DNA from: Asparagopsis taxiformis
Taxonomy: Eukaryota; Rhodophyta; Florideophyceae; Bonnemaisoniales; Bonnemaisoniaceae
DNA length: 64,000 bases
Assembly: GCA_030407315.1 (NCBI GenBank)
Contig: JALQPE010002152.1
Span: 1 to 64,000, forward strand
Reading direction: 5' to 3'
The notes beneath the pieces are model-generated. The model did no database searches and was not told the DNA's origin. It was given only the letters and a program-made list of their open reading frames with translations. A program made the position numbers and the translations under genes. Below, in pieces: positions 9,510 to 19,025 of this stretch; positions within the stretch are counted from its first letter, which is position 1; every line of letters starts with the position of its first letter.

Positions 9510-10315
9510 CAAATATCATTTCAGTGGATGCATCCATCCTGGTCTACTCTACATAATAATAATGCTTCCCAGTGCTCCGTAACGGTTATTTTTCATAATT
9601 TAGTGGTGGATGGTGCGTATTCTTTCCTTTGCCACCACCCACGTCCTGTGCATACCACACCTCGCTACCAGACTGACGTCTCCTACTAGACACTTTCAAT
9701 GCAAAGATAGATAGGTATAATTTGAAATGCTAAACTCAACATATTATAGCTACTATGTACATTCTCTCCTTACGGTGAGACAAACCAGATATGTTCTGTT
9801 CTCCCAATCTTCCTTTCTACAACGTCCTATTCAGCATCTAGCTTCCCCGCACCCAACTATCTGTAAAGCACCATCACAATTAATATAGTCGTATACCACA
9901 CACCATTCCAATATTTACCTTCACACCAACACTATGCTCCATATTTCCTCTAAGTCCACTCCACCAGACAGTGTTGTCAAACAATGCACGGTACTACCCG
10001 CAGACAATACAATTTGCTATCTACACTACTGTCTACAGATTTCCCCAGACAGTGCAGTAATACAGTACAATGTATTGTCTCAGACAGTAAAATGTACTGT
10101 CTGCACATACTGTCTGGCGGCAACACTTCCGGACAGTAAAATTTACTGTTCTGGACAGTAAATTTTACTGTTTTTGGTACTGTCCAGATTTCGTGCCAGT
10201 TTACTGCTGCAGCAGTATTCTGAAATTTCCAGACAGTAAATTTTACTGTCTCCGCGCACTGTCTTGGCCAGACAGTAATTTTTACTGTCTCAGACAGTAA
10301 ATTTACTGTCTGTTT
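9510..10315. repeat. B/D intergenic region with palindrome array 1 (CAGTAAA-TTTACTG type)
   Basis: Between the divergent B and D genes. From about 9960 the DNA is studded with ACTGTC/GACAGT, and it ends in clean short palindromes at 10081-10103, 10131-10151, 10153-10172, 10230-10251, 10270-10290 and 10291-10312. The core is ACAGTAAAATTTACTGT with small changes in the centre. The cluster ends about 65 bp before the dioxygenase start. Arrays with a related core sit in the equivalent place at 28762-29105 and upstream of the transposase at 45200-46313. I infer protein-binding sites such as operators or transposase sites. Confidence 0.75.
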
Positions 10316-10378
10316 TCATTCTCAACACCGTAGTGGACGTTTCTACCCTCGAGGCTGGACTTCGCTCAGGTTGGGCGA

Positions 10379-11576
10379 ATGTCTACAAGCTGGAAGGATT
10401 CGTATGAGGCCGGCACTGGTATGGCGTACTTCCACAATTGCCGAACGGAAATCAACGAGCGAGGGTATACGGTGATGCACAATTTCGCGGATGTAAGCTA
10501 CCTCGATGCGTCGGACAAGTTCCCATTTGACTTGGGTCTCATGGAAGAAATTCCTAACCAGGAATTGTTTCGGTACTTCTTGGGAACATGGGAGGGGGAG
10601 CAGGTGCACAAGGACCCTGGGAACCGGCAGCTGTGGAGTCCCATTGTCAATACGGGGGACGATGAAACAGATGAGAAGAACCGGAATGAGGGGAGGGCTC
10701 GCTTCACGTCTACGCGCCACTGCCTGGTTGACTATGCCGAGAACGATGAGACGCATATCGACCGGTTCAAGTTTGTGACGCGGCGAGCCCTGCTGGATGT
10801 GTGGTTGGGAATCCTTGTCCGGCTGATAGGGCTGGAGGAGTGCGGTTTACCGGGAGAAAAACTTGTCATGCCGGCATCTGGGGGACGGTTTTTGATAACG
10901 GGAAAGGGGTGTCCTCGGCAGGTCCCACAATGATTTCCCTGTTCCTCCTCGCGACCGCAAAGATCAACTTCCGGGTTACTTTGTTATTGCCAACGGAGAT
11001 GACCCATTCCCTATCTGGGTGTGTCCAGGGTCCCACAAGTACGTCTTTTCCAAAGCGCTGGAATTAGATATGTACGCCAAGACGATGAAGCTGAAGAAGG
11101 TAATCGTTCCGCCACGTTCAGTCTTCATCGGTCACGGCCATGTAAAACATGCCGGGGCAGGGCATGTCGACAGAGTTGTGTCACACACGACAACGAGGTA
11201 TCACACGTATTTCAGGAATGCGTCGTATCCGATTCCCGACAATGTTTCGTTTGGTTTCATCAGGCGGTTGGGATTCGAAGAAGAAGTAATCCCCAATGCT
11301 CCGCGCCGGTCTGCCAGGCAAAGTCAACCGGCACCTGTCAATGTTCGCCACAAGACAGTTGTTCCCATCCCGGTCAGGAAAGATCGTAGGCCGAAGACAG
11401 GGCAGCTCGGAATCATGCGGATGAAGACGACAGAAGCTCCCAAGAAGAGAACCCTCACAGCGGGTGAAGAATTCATCTTGAGCAGATCAACTCCACAGTT
11501 GCCGATAACGCCTATTCTGCCGGGAGATCCTGAATATAGTGAGGACGAAGAGGAAGAACAATTTTCCGACGGCTAG
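10379..11576 (+). pseudogene. 2-oxoglutarate/Fe(II) dioxygenase-like gene with a frameshift at the metal-binding motif (family D, copy 1)
   Basis: Two frames join into one protein of about 400 residues. The first runs 10379-10933. The second is open from before 10926 to a TAG at 11574-11576. The switch falls near 10920-10926, exactly where RQVP should run into the metal-binding H-N-D (codons 10926-10934). Further on, KHAGAG (His codon 11148-11150) is the distal metal ligand, and WVCPGSHKYVFS lies between, all matching the better copy at 26371-28591. Upstream of the break the peptide is protein-like (DEKNRNEGRARFTSTRHC). The tail is basic, then acidic. A +1 or -2 change breaks the gene; sequencing error is possible. 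It lacks the N-terminal Cys/His cluster of the other copy. Transcription should start from the array side, divergent from family B. Confidence 0.65.
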
Positions 11577-11842
11577 ATAGCTTAACAACTACTACTTTGG
11601 TAAACAATTATCGAGAATATAATCATCTCCTTTATCACTTTCAATCTATGAATCTAGTATAATGTACTTCCGTTCCATGCTTTCAAACTAGATTGTCCAT
11701 TCCCTCGTGGGTTGGAGCATGATTTCCAGGACGATTCCCTCACATCTCTAGACTCGATGGTCTATGCTAGAAATAGCAGAATTGGGTTTGTACGTGCTTC
11801 ATCGCCTACTTGCTTCCGGTAATGGGTGGACGTGCACGATAC
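11577..11842. other. 3' flank of element copy 1, no gene
   Basis: AT-rich spacer after the dioxygenase. The right end of element copy 1 probably lies near here, but I found no inverted terminal repeat pairing with the region near 2000. Confidence 0.3.
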
Positions 11843-11920
11843 ACGATCAACCTGAAATGGACGTCCGGTGGATGTCCAGCTCAGATGCATTGCTGACCAG
11901 CCCAGAAATTCTACAATTTC
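11843..11920. repeat. Direct repeat, copy 1 (GGACGTCC-containing)
   Basis: About 78 bp beginning ACGATCAACCTGAAATGGAC and containing GGACGTCCGGTGGATGT and CAGCCCAGAAATTCTA. It is repeated at 12231-12308 in the same orientation with a few changes. Confidence 0.75.
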
Positions 11921-12230
11921 AGGCACAAAAAAATATTGCGAAAAACATCGATTTGGGCGGTCGATTGTGCCGTACGGCACACACCCATCTCAAAAACATG
12001 TTCACATGTGCATGTTTTTGAGAATAGCCCAAATTTTAATTCAAATCATGGTGTCTAATTTGGCCACAACGGCCCCAGGAACCGGCCGCCGCCCCGAGTG
12101 GGGTTGTCACTGGCTTCTGTAAGCACCAACTGTAAGGCTAAATGGCGCCTAACGATGGGTCGATTTCAGGCTCAACACGTCAGGGACAGGTCTTGGTCCT
12201 TGTTCCATCATGGTCCTGCCCCACTCTCTC
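11921..12230. other. Spacer between direct repeats with two small hairpins
   Basis: Contains the palindrome TGTGCCGTACGGCACA near 11967 and a hairpin with 12-bp arms around a 10-nt loop at 11990-12023 (CTCAAAAACATG and its complement). No gene is seen. Confidence 0.45.
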
Positions 12231-12308
12231 ACGACCAACCTGAAATGGACGTCCGGTGGATGTGCAGCTCGATTGCACTGCTGGCCAGCCCAGAAATTCT
12301 AAAATTTC
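12231..12308. repeat. Direct repeat, copy 2 (GGACGTCC-containing)
   Basis: Second copy of the repeat at 11843-11920, about 390 bp downstream in the same direction. Such a pair could be the ends of a small element or leftovers of one tandem duplication. Confidence 0.75.
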
Positions 12309-12735
12309 CGAAAAATCAATTTGGTGGCCCAGCATCTCCTGTGCCGAAAATTCCCGCAGTCACTTCTGATATACTATATCGTAGTAGTAGTAGTCTAGAC
12401 GTGTTTCGCACTTGTATGCATCAGGGAAGGCTGCACGGAAGGTTGAGACTACGCTACTTGTGTACCGCGTCGTCTGAAATAGCGAGTAGTGTTTGTTGTA
12501 TAGTTGTGGAGTATGCGTCTAGTGGTTTGTAAAGCTTGCAGAACGGGATAGGGATGTGGGTGGCCCTATTTTATGAATACATGAGTACCAATATTCAGGG
12601 TTGACAAAGCGGAAAGTCATAGGCTCATACATGTTTGAGATTGCATAGTGGAGAAAATATTTACATCGAAATTTACATGGAGCTGATGGAGGTTTCAAGG
12701 ATGAGGTATGAGAGGAAGAAAATTCTTCTGTGGTA

Positions 12736-13320
12736 TGAGGATCTGTTCTGTGGAGGGATGCAATCTTGGGATGGTACAGGGGGAGGTGGAAATGTACGGA
12801 GTGCGGGTTTAGATTGGAGTGTGATTCGGAGAGGAGTGCCGACAAGCATATTATGGGGATTGGGGAGACGCTGCGGGGTGTTGGGGTAGTGAGGGCGGAG
12901 GAGGTGTTTAGGTGGGACCGTAGGAGGGTGCGGTTGAAGGCCCCGAGAGGAGGGGGTTTTAGGAAAGTGAGGAGAAAGAGGGGGAGGGGGGTGGCGTCTG
13001 TTCTGGCTGTGGTGAGTGGGGATGTGATGGAGAATAAGGGGGTTATTGTATTTGGGGAGGGAGGGGAGTTGGAGGAAGGGTGCGAAGTGGGGGTTGATAT
13101 GTGTTTCAGAGCGGGGAGGTTTCTGGGGAGACGGCGGGGGAGCGGGAGCGTGGGCCGGTGGTGGTGGTGTATACGGTATCGAAGATGCGGATGGCGTGGG
13201 GGCATGGAGCAGCTGAGGGAGGGAGGGGTGGAGCAGGTCGGGTACGGGATGGGGAGTGAGAGGTTTTCGAAGAGTAAGCTGCAGGGGAAGTTTGTGGAGA
13301 GGGCGAAGGAGAGGGGTTGA
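12736..13320 (+). other. G-rich, strand-skewed tract with competing ORFs; one has a zinc-finger-like start
   Basis: The top strand is extremely G-rich for about 600 bp, so long frames stay open on both strands by composition alone (minus-strand frames are Pro/Ser-rich). One top-strand frame, open from 12739 to a TGA at 13318-13320, starts with a believable segment: KCTECGFRLECDSERSADKH, a Cys-x2-Cys with a later Cys and His. After that it becomes Gly/Arg-rich. There is no ATG at the start of the protein-like part. It may be a decayed zinc-finger gene or pure coincidence; I favour a composition artefact for most of the tract. Confidence 0.3.
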
Positions 13321-13738
13321 AGGTAGAGGAGAGAGGGTATTGAAGAACAATACGTTGCAAAGGTGTTGGGGGAGACCATGGTCGAGGAGATAGGGGTTTT
13401 TTCCCTATTCTGAGGTATTATGAGGACTGGTTATACGAAATCTGTACGGTAGAGCACAAAAGTAGGTATGGAATGGAGGTGTGCACCGTGGAAGCGGGGA
13501 TAGGTAGCTGAAAATGCGTGCTAGAGTGGTATTGGGGGTGTTTGAGGTACAGTACGGGGGAGGTGAGCACCAACTGGAGGGGGGTGTGAGCGAGAGGATG
13601 AAAAAATTAAAGACAAAATTGGAGTCGACCGACAAGGAAAAATAGAGTGGTCGCGGTGATGGATGCGGACATCCATGTCGAGCACGGCGGCAGAAATTTC
13701 TGGGGTCGAAATTTTTGAATTTCTGAACCGGCGCCCGT
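13321..13738. other. No gene seen
   Basis: G-rich then mixed sequence. Frames on the minus strand here have the same Pro/Ser-rich, low-complexity look and are not supported. Confidence 0.4.
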
Positions 13739-13960
13739 CCTAGGTGGACATAGACATGGCGGAAGTCCATCCCGAGGGGGACATCCGTGGTATTAGAAAC
13801 AATGAATGTCGCCCTAGTAATACTAGACGTACTAGACCGCATGGACGTCCGGTTCTAGGCGGACATCCAAAAATACTGGAGAACATGGACGTCCGCCTAG
13901 TAATACTAGGTGTACTAGAGGTTGTGGACGTCCGCGTCCATTTCCGAGAACACAGACGCA
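13739..13960. repeat. Cluster of GGACGTCC / TAGTAATACTA motifs
   Basis: The palindrome GGACGTCC or its close relatives (GGACATCC, AGTCCATCC) occurs about seven times in 220 bp, alternating with CCTAGTAATACTAG and GTACTAGA. The same GGACGTCCGGTGGATGT core is in the direct repeats at 11843 and 12231, so one repeat family spreads across 11.8-14.0 kb. Confidence 0.6.
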
Positions 13961-14016
13961 GTTATTATCGGTTACGAATGTGCGCGCGCACATTAATGTG
14001 CGAAAATTGGCGCTAA

Positions 14017-14806
14017 TTGGCGGAGATTCTTGGTGATGGCCAACTTTCGTCGGAGTTTCATCCACAGGATGACGGTTACCCCGTTCGCAGTGCGTTGGAT
14101 ACTTTGGCGTTAACGTGTGTCACGTTGGGTACTCGGTACAAGGAGAGTCGCGAGCGACGGGATGCTGCAGTAACGCGCTATCGCGCAGAGCGTACAGGTC
14201 GCCGCTTAGCGGAAGAGAAGGTGTCAAAATTGGAAAAGGACTTAACTGCGAGGCAGAAGACGTTCGATGAACTAGGGACGAGAGTCCGAGAGCTTGAGGA
14301 AGAATTGCGCTTAGCGCGTAGGCACATACCGCATGAGCGGGGTAGGGATACAACACACGCCCTGTGGACTCCAGCTAGTTTTCAAACTCGAGGAGGGATG
14401 TCCGGTCGTCGTCGGGATCGTTCTCCCGCTGAGCGATCGAAATGTTCGGGCCCGGTGCGCTTCTCCAGTTAACCCGACTCCGCCGTTGCTTCAGCGCATC
14501 GAAGCACGGGATCCCGTGAGGGAGGAGTCTCCAGATATGTCCGATGAGGTGGTCACTAATTCTCCGACGGTATCGGTTCCTTCAGTCCCTGCTGTGCCTC
14601 ATCATCGCCCACCGGCTCGTTTAACCACTTCCCGTCGGGATCATCCCTGTCGCGAGGACGAATGCGTCCAGCATCATGCTGGACGCATTCGTCCTCGCGA
14701 CACTCGTCGTTCTACAGCTCAACATCCGACCAACCGGTCATTGAGGCCAACCTCTTCCTACCCTTCGCATCAGCGACCCCGTCCCTCCGACAACTTCCGT
14801 CGTTAG
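14017..14806 (+). pseudogene. Coiled-coil ORF fragment with one frameshift (possible Gag-like remnant)
   Basis: A frame from 14017 to 14472 gives about 150 residues, with a clear coiled coil at about 55-105 (AEEKVSKLEKDLTARQKTFD). It ends in an Arg/Ser segment, RRRDRSPAERS. The sequence then carries on in another frame from about 14450 to 14806 as a Pro/Ser/Arg-rich tail (ARDPVREESPDMSDE). There is a stop at 14014 directly upstream and no ATG at the start, so this is a fragment. A perfect 51-bp palindrome sits inside the tail. Its position next to integrase debris makes a retroelement Gag-like origin possible, but no zinc knuckle is present to prove it. Confidence 0.35.
14650..14700. repeat. 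51-bp perfect palindrome
   Basis: Two 25-bp arms (left arm TCGCGAGGACGAATGCGTCC then AGCAT) around a single C. It lies inside a former coding frame. The sequence is unrelated to the other palindromes in this window. Confidence 0.9.
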
Positions 14807-15135
14807 ACGTCTTCCTTCCTTAACCGGGTTTACCTTCTTATACGCATTTGCGTTTCACTCCCATGTTAGATCGTTCATCCATGCGCCGTGTGCGGCTTCG
14901 TCATGTCTCCCATTAAAATTTGGAATGTTTTTGTTTTTTATCGAATTTTTCTTCCGCCGATTGGCTTCATATTTCTACCGCTCGCGGTTTTTGTTATTTG
15001 GCCAACTCGACGGGTGCTGTTCGTGGGATCTTACCGGCTCAACCTTGTTGTCATTAGCGGTGACGCCGCGATCACTAACCGTTCCTACTGACGCTCTTGC
15101 GTACAACAGCTTCGCTGTGAGGCAGCTCTGCCGTT
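14807..15135. other. 3' flank of the integrase fragment, no gene
   Basis: Probably the 3' untranslated region or LTR side of the minus-strand retroelement. I could not find a matching LTR partner. Confidence 0.3.
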
Positions 15136-16221
15136 CTACTTACCACGCCTTTTGGCCGTTCGTCGTTTGGAAGTTTTCTTACCCGCTTGGCGGTCAACTT
15201 TCCGGAAGTACCGAGATATTTGCTCGTCTGGCACGTTGTGCCGTTGCGTCCACGTAGGGTCATGGTACCCGTACCACTTCACGAGGAACCATTCCTCCCG
15301 ATCGTCGTCTACGACATAATCGATCAAGTCGTCTATGTCGAATTCCTGTTCTTCAGGTGGTTCCAGGTTCTGGGAGACAGTTCCCGGTTCGGGTATAACT
15401 TCTTGGCTCGACGAGCGTCGTCTGTTTCCGGTGTTAGCCGTGTCACCCGCAGGGTTTATCGGCTCAGCCGAAGTGGCTTCTTGGGATATTTCCATGCCGT
15501 GTGGTCGGCTTATTCTTGTTTGTCGACGAGAGCGACTATTCTTCTTCGGACTTGTTCCGGTTGGTGCCTTCTGGGTTGATCGGTGTAGCCGGGAGAACGT
15601 CTTGTTGGCGTCTTGGGAAGCAGGTTCCTGCATTGTGTCAAGAGTTTCATCCTCGGCGAGGTCAAGTTGAGTGGAAATCGGCTGTGAAGCAGCATCGTTA
15701 TAACGACGTATGTCGGCCTGGGCCCCCTCCTCAAAGACAGTTCGTCTCGGACCGATACTCGGTGTGTTAGTTACGGAATCACCTTCAACCGCGGAGCGGG
15801 ATGACAAAGGCTTGGTTACAGGGTGACCTGGGGGTTGTCTGGTTTGAAGAGGTACGCGCTGCGGGCTTGATGCCACGCGACGTAGTCGTTCTTCCGCCAT
15901 ACTCGGCACCGTGTTGGTGGTTTGATCGTCGGTTCTTGCCACAGGTACGGATGCTCCGCTAGAAGTTAACCGTGAGTGCGATGTTTCCTGTTCAGGTCGT
16001 GGCGCATACGTCACACGGTCGTGGCTAACTTGTTCGACAAGTCCATCTCGTTCAATATGAACGGTACGCCTACCGGCTTTAGTACCCTTAAAAGGTCCTT
16101 GCGCTAACGGCGTCAACTTTTTTCGTTCCCGTACTTCGGGGTTGTCAAGGTAGACGTATTCACCTTCCTGAAGGAGTCGCTTGGTCTTCCGGATTCTCCG
16201 GTCAAAGTCCCGTTTATACAC
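15136..16221 (-). mobile_element. Ty3/gypsy (chromovirus) integrase C-terminus with chromodomain, 5'-truncated
   Basis: The frame of about 360 residues starts without an ATG (GTG at 16221). Its first 85 residues match the C-terminal part of Ty3/gypsy integrases: YKRDFDRRIRKTK, EGEYVYLD, LTPLAQGPFKGTK and DGLVEQVSHDRVTYAP. A long variable Ser/Thr/Arg-rich region follows. At about residues 292-340 comes a chromodomain (FDIDDLIDYVV, WFLVKWYGYHDPTW, then NVPDEQISRYF), which in chromoviruses steers integration to marked chromatin. Reverse transcriptase, RNase H and the catalytic core of integrase are missing, so this is a dead 5'-truncated piece. It ends in a basic tail. Confidence 0.85.
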
Positions 16222-17205
16222 AGGATAAGCAATTTTTTGAAAAACCAGTAAATTTTATGGTCTGGACCATTAGAAATTAGTGGAATGGCAAACCATAAAA
16301 AATCGCAGAAATTACCGGCGCCGTGCCATAGATAAGTAGTGGAAATACCGTAAAGAATGTAATGGAATGAAACTGCGCCGTGGGAGTGGGTATAAGCACC
16401 GTGACATGCTGGAATTTTCCACTACTGTACGGAAAAATAACATTGGAAAGGACAAAGACACGTCGCGTTGGTCATGACGGTGACCGGAGGTGGCATATTC
16501 CATTATTTTTAGAATTTACTTGCTGGAATCACGAACGAAGGAACCATATGTATGACAGTACCATGTTGGACTCGAACCATGAACATTGATGGTCACGCCG
16601 GTCTGAGGTACTGGTGGTAGTCGTAGCAATGTAGTGACGGTAGAGGGATGGAGTGGTACTGACTGTTCCAGCGCGCCATACGCTTCGATGACGTCACGTT
16701 TTGGACGTCTATGCAGAATCATATGAAAGAGGCGAGATACAGAGTGTATGACGTGAACTAGCTAATCTCGTTATGGTCATTGTTCTACCATAGGTAGGGT
16801 ACGGTCGAAAGAGTACATAATTGTACTTGAGTTTAGTTTCTGTAGTATTACTTAGTAAAGAATGGCACCATCTATGTTGATTTTTAGCACAGATACTACG
16901 GCATAGTTACTGTCGAAGTCGCAAAATTTTGTAATAAAGTCACTCCCGCATACACAAGATTGACCTGAATAGTGAGTTCCGCCCTGGCTTTAAGCGTTAC
17001 TAGTATCTTAAACGCAGTATTAGTGGATTTGAAAACTTGTGCGGGAGTAGGGAACAAGGTAGTGAATTCGTATCATACGATAAAAATGGAAAATTGGACG
17101 TTACAGACATGGGTGAAGTAGTATCTAGTGAAGAAGTCGACGAAGACTTGTCCTAAACATAATTGCAGATAGTGCGTTTTAGTATCTTTATTTCGTGGAG
17201 GAACT
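16222..17205. other. AT-rich spacer upstream of family A, copy 2; no gene
   Basis: No supported frame. It should contain the promoter of the gene at 17206. A sequence near 16248 (CAGTAAATTTTATGG) resembles half of the palindrome-array motif, but I see only this one. Confidence 0.4.
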
Positions 17206-18894
17206 ATGACGAGGCGTGAATCATTGCGAATCAGGCGACAGAGCGAAAAAGCGAAAGCTGGTCGTGAGCGTGAGCGGGCAGCTGCCGTAGATGCACTCCC
17301 ATGTGTCGGAACGGAAATAGACGTATGGTTCCAAGTTGGCGATGACGCAATATGGTGGAAGGCTACGGTTGTGGAAATGAAACTTCCTGAGCAGTATCCT
17401 GTCTGCAGTGGTAAGCCGTCAGTGGGAGACCGCATCGACGTAGACAGAGGAGATGGAATTTACACGTCCGGTGTGGTGGAGCAGAATGGAAAGGATGTGG
17501 ATGATGGAATCGTGAGGTTGACGAGGGAGGAAAAGGATATATCAGTCTTGGAAGTCACTACGTGGCGGCATTCGAACGCTGTGAAGCCGAGTCATAATGA
17601 AATGGCAGTGGCAGAAGGCAGATTGTTATATGATGCTATTTCTGAAATGAATTATCCTTGTGTCGCCTACGAAAACGTAAAGTTTCTGCTCGGAAATAAG
17701 TTGATGTCGGGGGGCCAGCCCCCGACACCGTGGCGAACGAGCAATTGAGAGGCTGTGGATTACGAAGCGGAGAGAGTAGAATGTCATGACCAATGAGATG
17801 GAGAATCTGAAGCGATATCACCGCAGAGGAAGAAGCCAAAAGTGGAATCAGCACTTGACGTCAAAACATACAGTGGTATGGAGACAAGGCTGAGAACACT
17901 AGAAAATATAATGCTTTCTGGAAATGCTAGCGAGATTCGGCTTGGTTGGAACGAAAGGGTTCTAAATTGTGCATCAACAGTATCGGCTGGTAAGATTTTG
18001 TTAATGCTCTTGCAGCGTGCGGTAGAGAAAGTTGTGGAACAGGTTAATCGAAGCACTTTGTCAACCCCAGGGGGTGGCTACCCACATGGTGAGATTGACG
18101 GTGCATGCACGAGTGGAACGGCTATTAGCGGACCTGTCCAGATTCCAATCTCATTGAGCACTGAGCTATTCCGGGAAATGCTAAAGGGAACAGCAGAAAC
18201 CTATCGAGGGGGGTATTACAAAGTGTACCCAGGGCTTCACGCGGCAGTGGCTGGAAATGGCGGAGAAGCTGTGAACATTACGTGTTCCAGTTTTTCCACA
18301 CTATCGGATCTGCTAGGATTGGGGCACAGATGGCGAACTGAGTCTCTGGTTCATAGGCGTAACATAAGCAACTCGGAAGGGGAGGAGAATGAAGAGTGTG
18401 GTGACATGAACGGAACAGCGAGGCCATGTGCTCTGCGGTTGTTTGGTACGATATTGTGCTCGGAAACGATGGAAGCACAGTCGACATCTGTTGCAATTGG
18501 CAGTAGCTCGTTCTGCATTGCCGGATCTAAATCGAACGTATGGTGTCTGGCTCGCAACGGTAGTGCTGTAGTCCAAGGTGAATATGTGAACGGAATGGAG
18601 CTGCAGGAATGTCCCTCGATATGTGGCGTGCACGGGGGGTTCGATGGTGACGGGAGTCTAGAAGGGTGGAGAAGCGAAAGAAAGAAATGTTTCCGCATTG
18701 AATGGGAACCTACGACGCAAAGGAAAAGAGGAAGGGCTGGTGACATGTTGTGGGGAACATTGAGAGTGCATATGCCGTATGTCATATTCCGTGGTGTGGA
18801 AGAACCATGTAGAATAGGCAAGTTAATATCGGAAGATGTGGTCAATGATGTGGTGGGGTATAGTGTGTCAGAGAAAGGGCAGAGGAGTACATAA
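17206..18894 (+). pseudogene. Tudor-like, coiled-coil protein with two in-frame TGA codons (family A, copy 2)
   Basis: A single frame of 563 codons from an ATG, broken only by TGA at 17746-17748 and 17794-17796; the frame is the same before and after. Residues 25-65 (PCVGTEIDVWFQV, then AIWWKATVVEMK) resemble a Tudor/Agenet barrel, as in the copy at 6270. After the stops, PQRKKPKVE looks like a nuclear signal and METRLRTLENIM like a short coiled coil. The C-terminal half matches copy 1 (LRLFGTILCSE, GTLRVHMPYVIFRG). The two stops lie in the region between the conserved halves, so a short intron there is a possible alternative. It converges on family B' at 19026. Confidence 0.6.
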
Positions 18895-19025
18895 AATGAT
18901 ACAGGTAGTGAGATGAACATGGAAGAACTAGTTTAATTATTCTGAAGCATACATTGCGGAGCAGAGGCAAGCAATGGGAACTACTACAGTCACATGAAGA
19001 CGGCGGTGTTCCAGCTAGAACAGTT

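Noticed and set aside
2289..12308. Terminal inverted repeats of element copy 1
   Set aside because: I compared the flanks near 2000-2280 and 11580-12310 by eye and found no convincing inverted pair, so element ends are not reported.
12519..13379. Long minus-strand Pro/Ser-rich frames
   Set aside because: They arise from the G-rich top strand; composition is monotonous, with no domain or conserved motif.
15187..15770. Plus-strand frames opposite the chromodomain gene
   Set aside because: The minus strand has the integrase and chromodomain motifs; the plus-strand frames are shadows.
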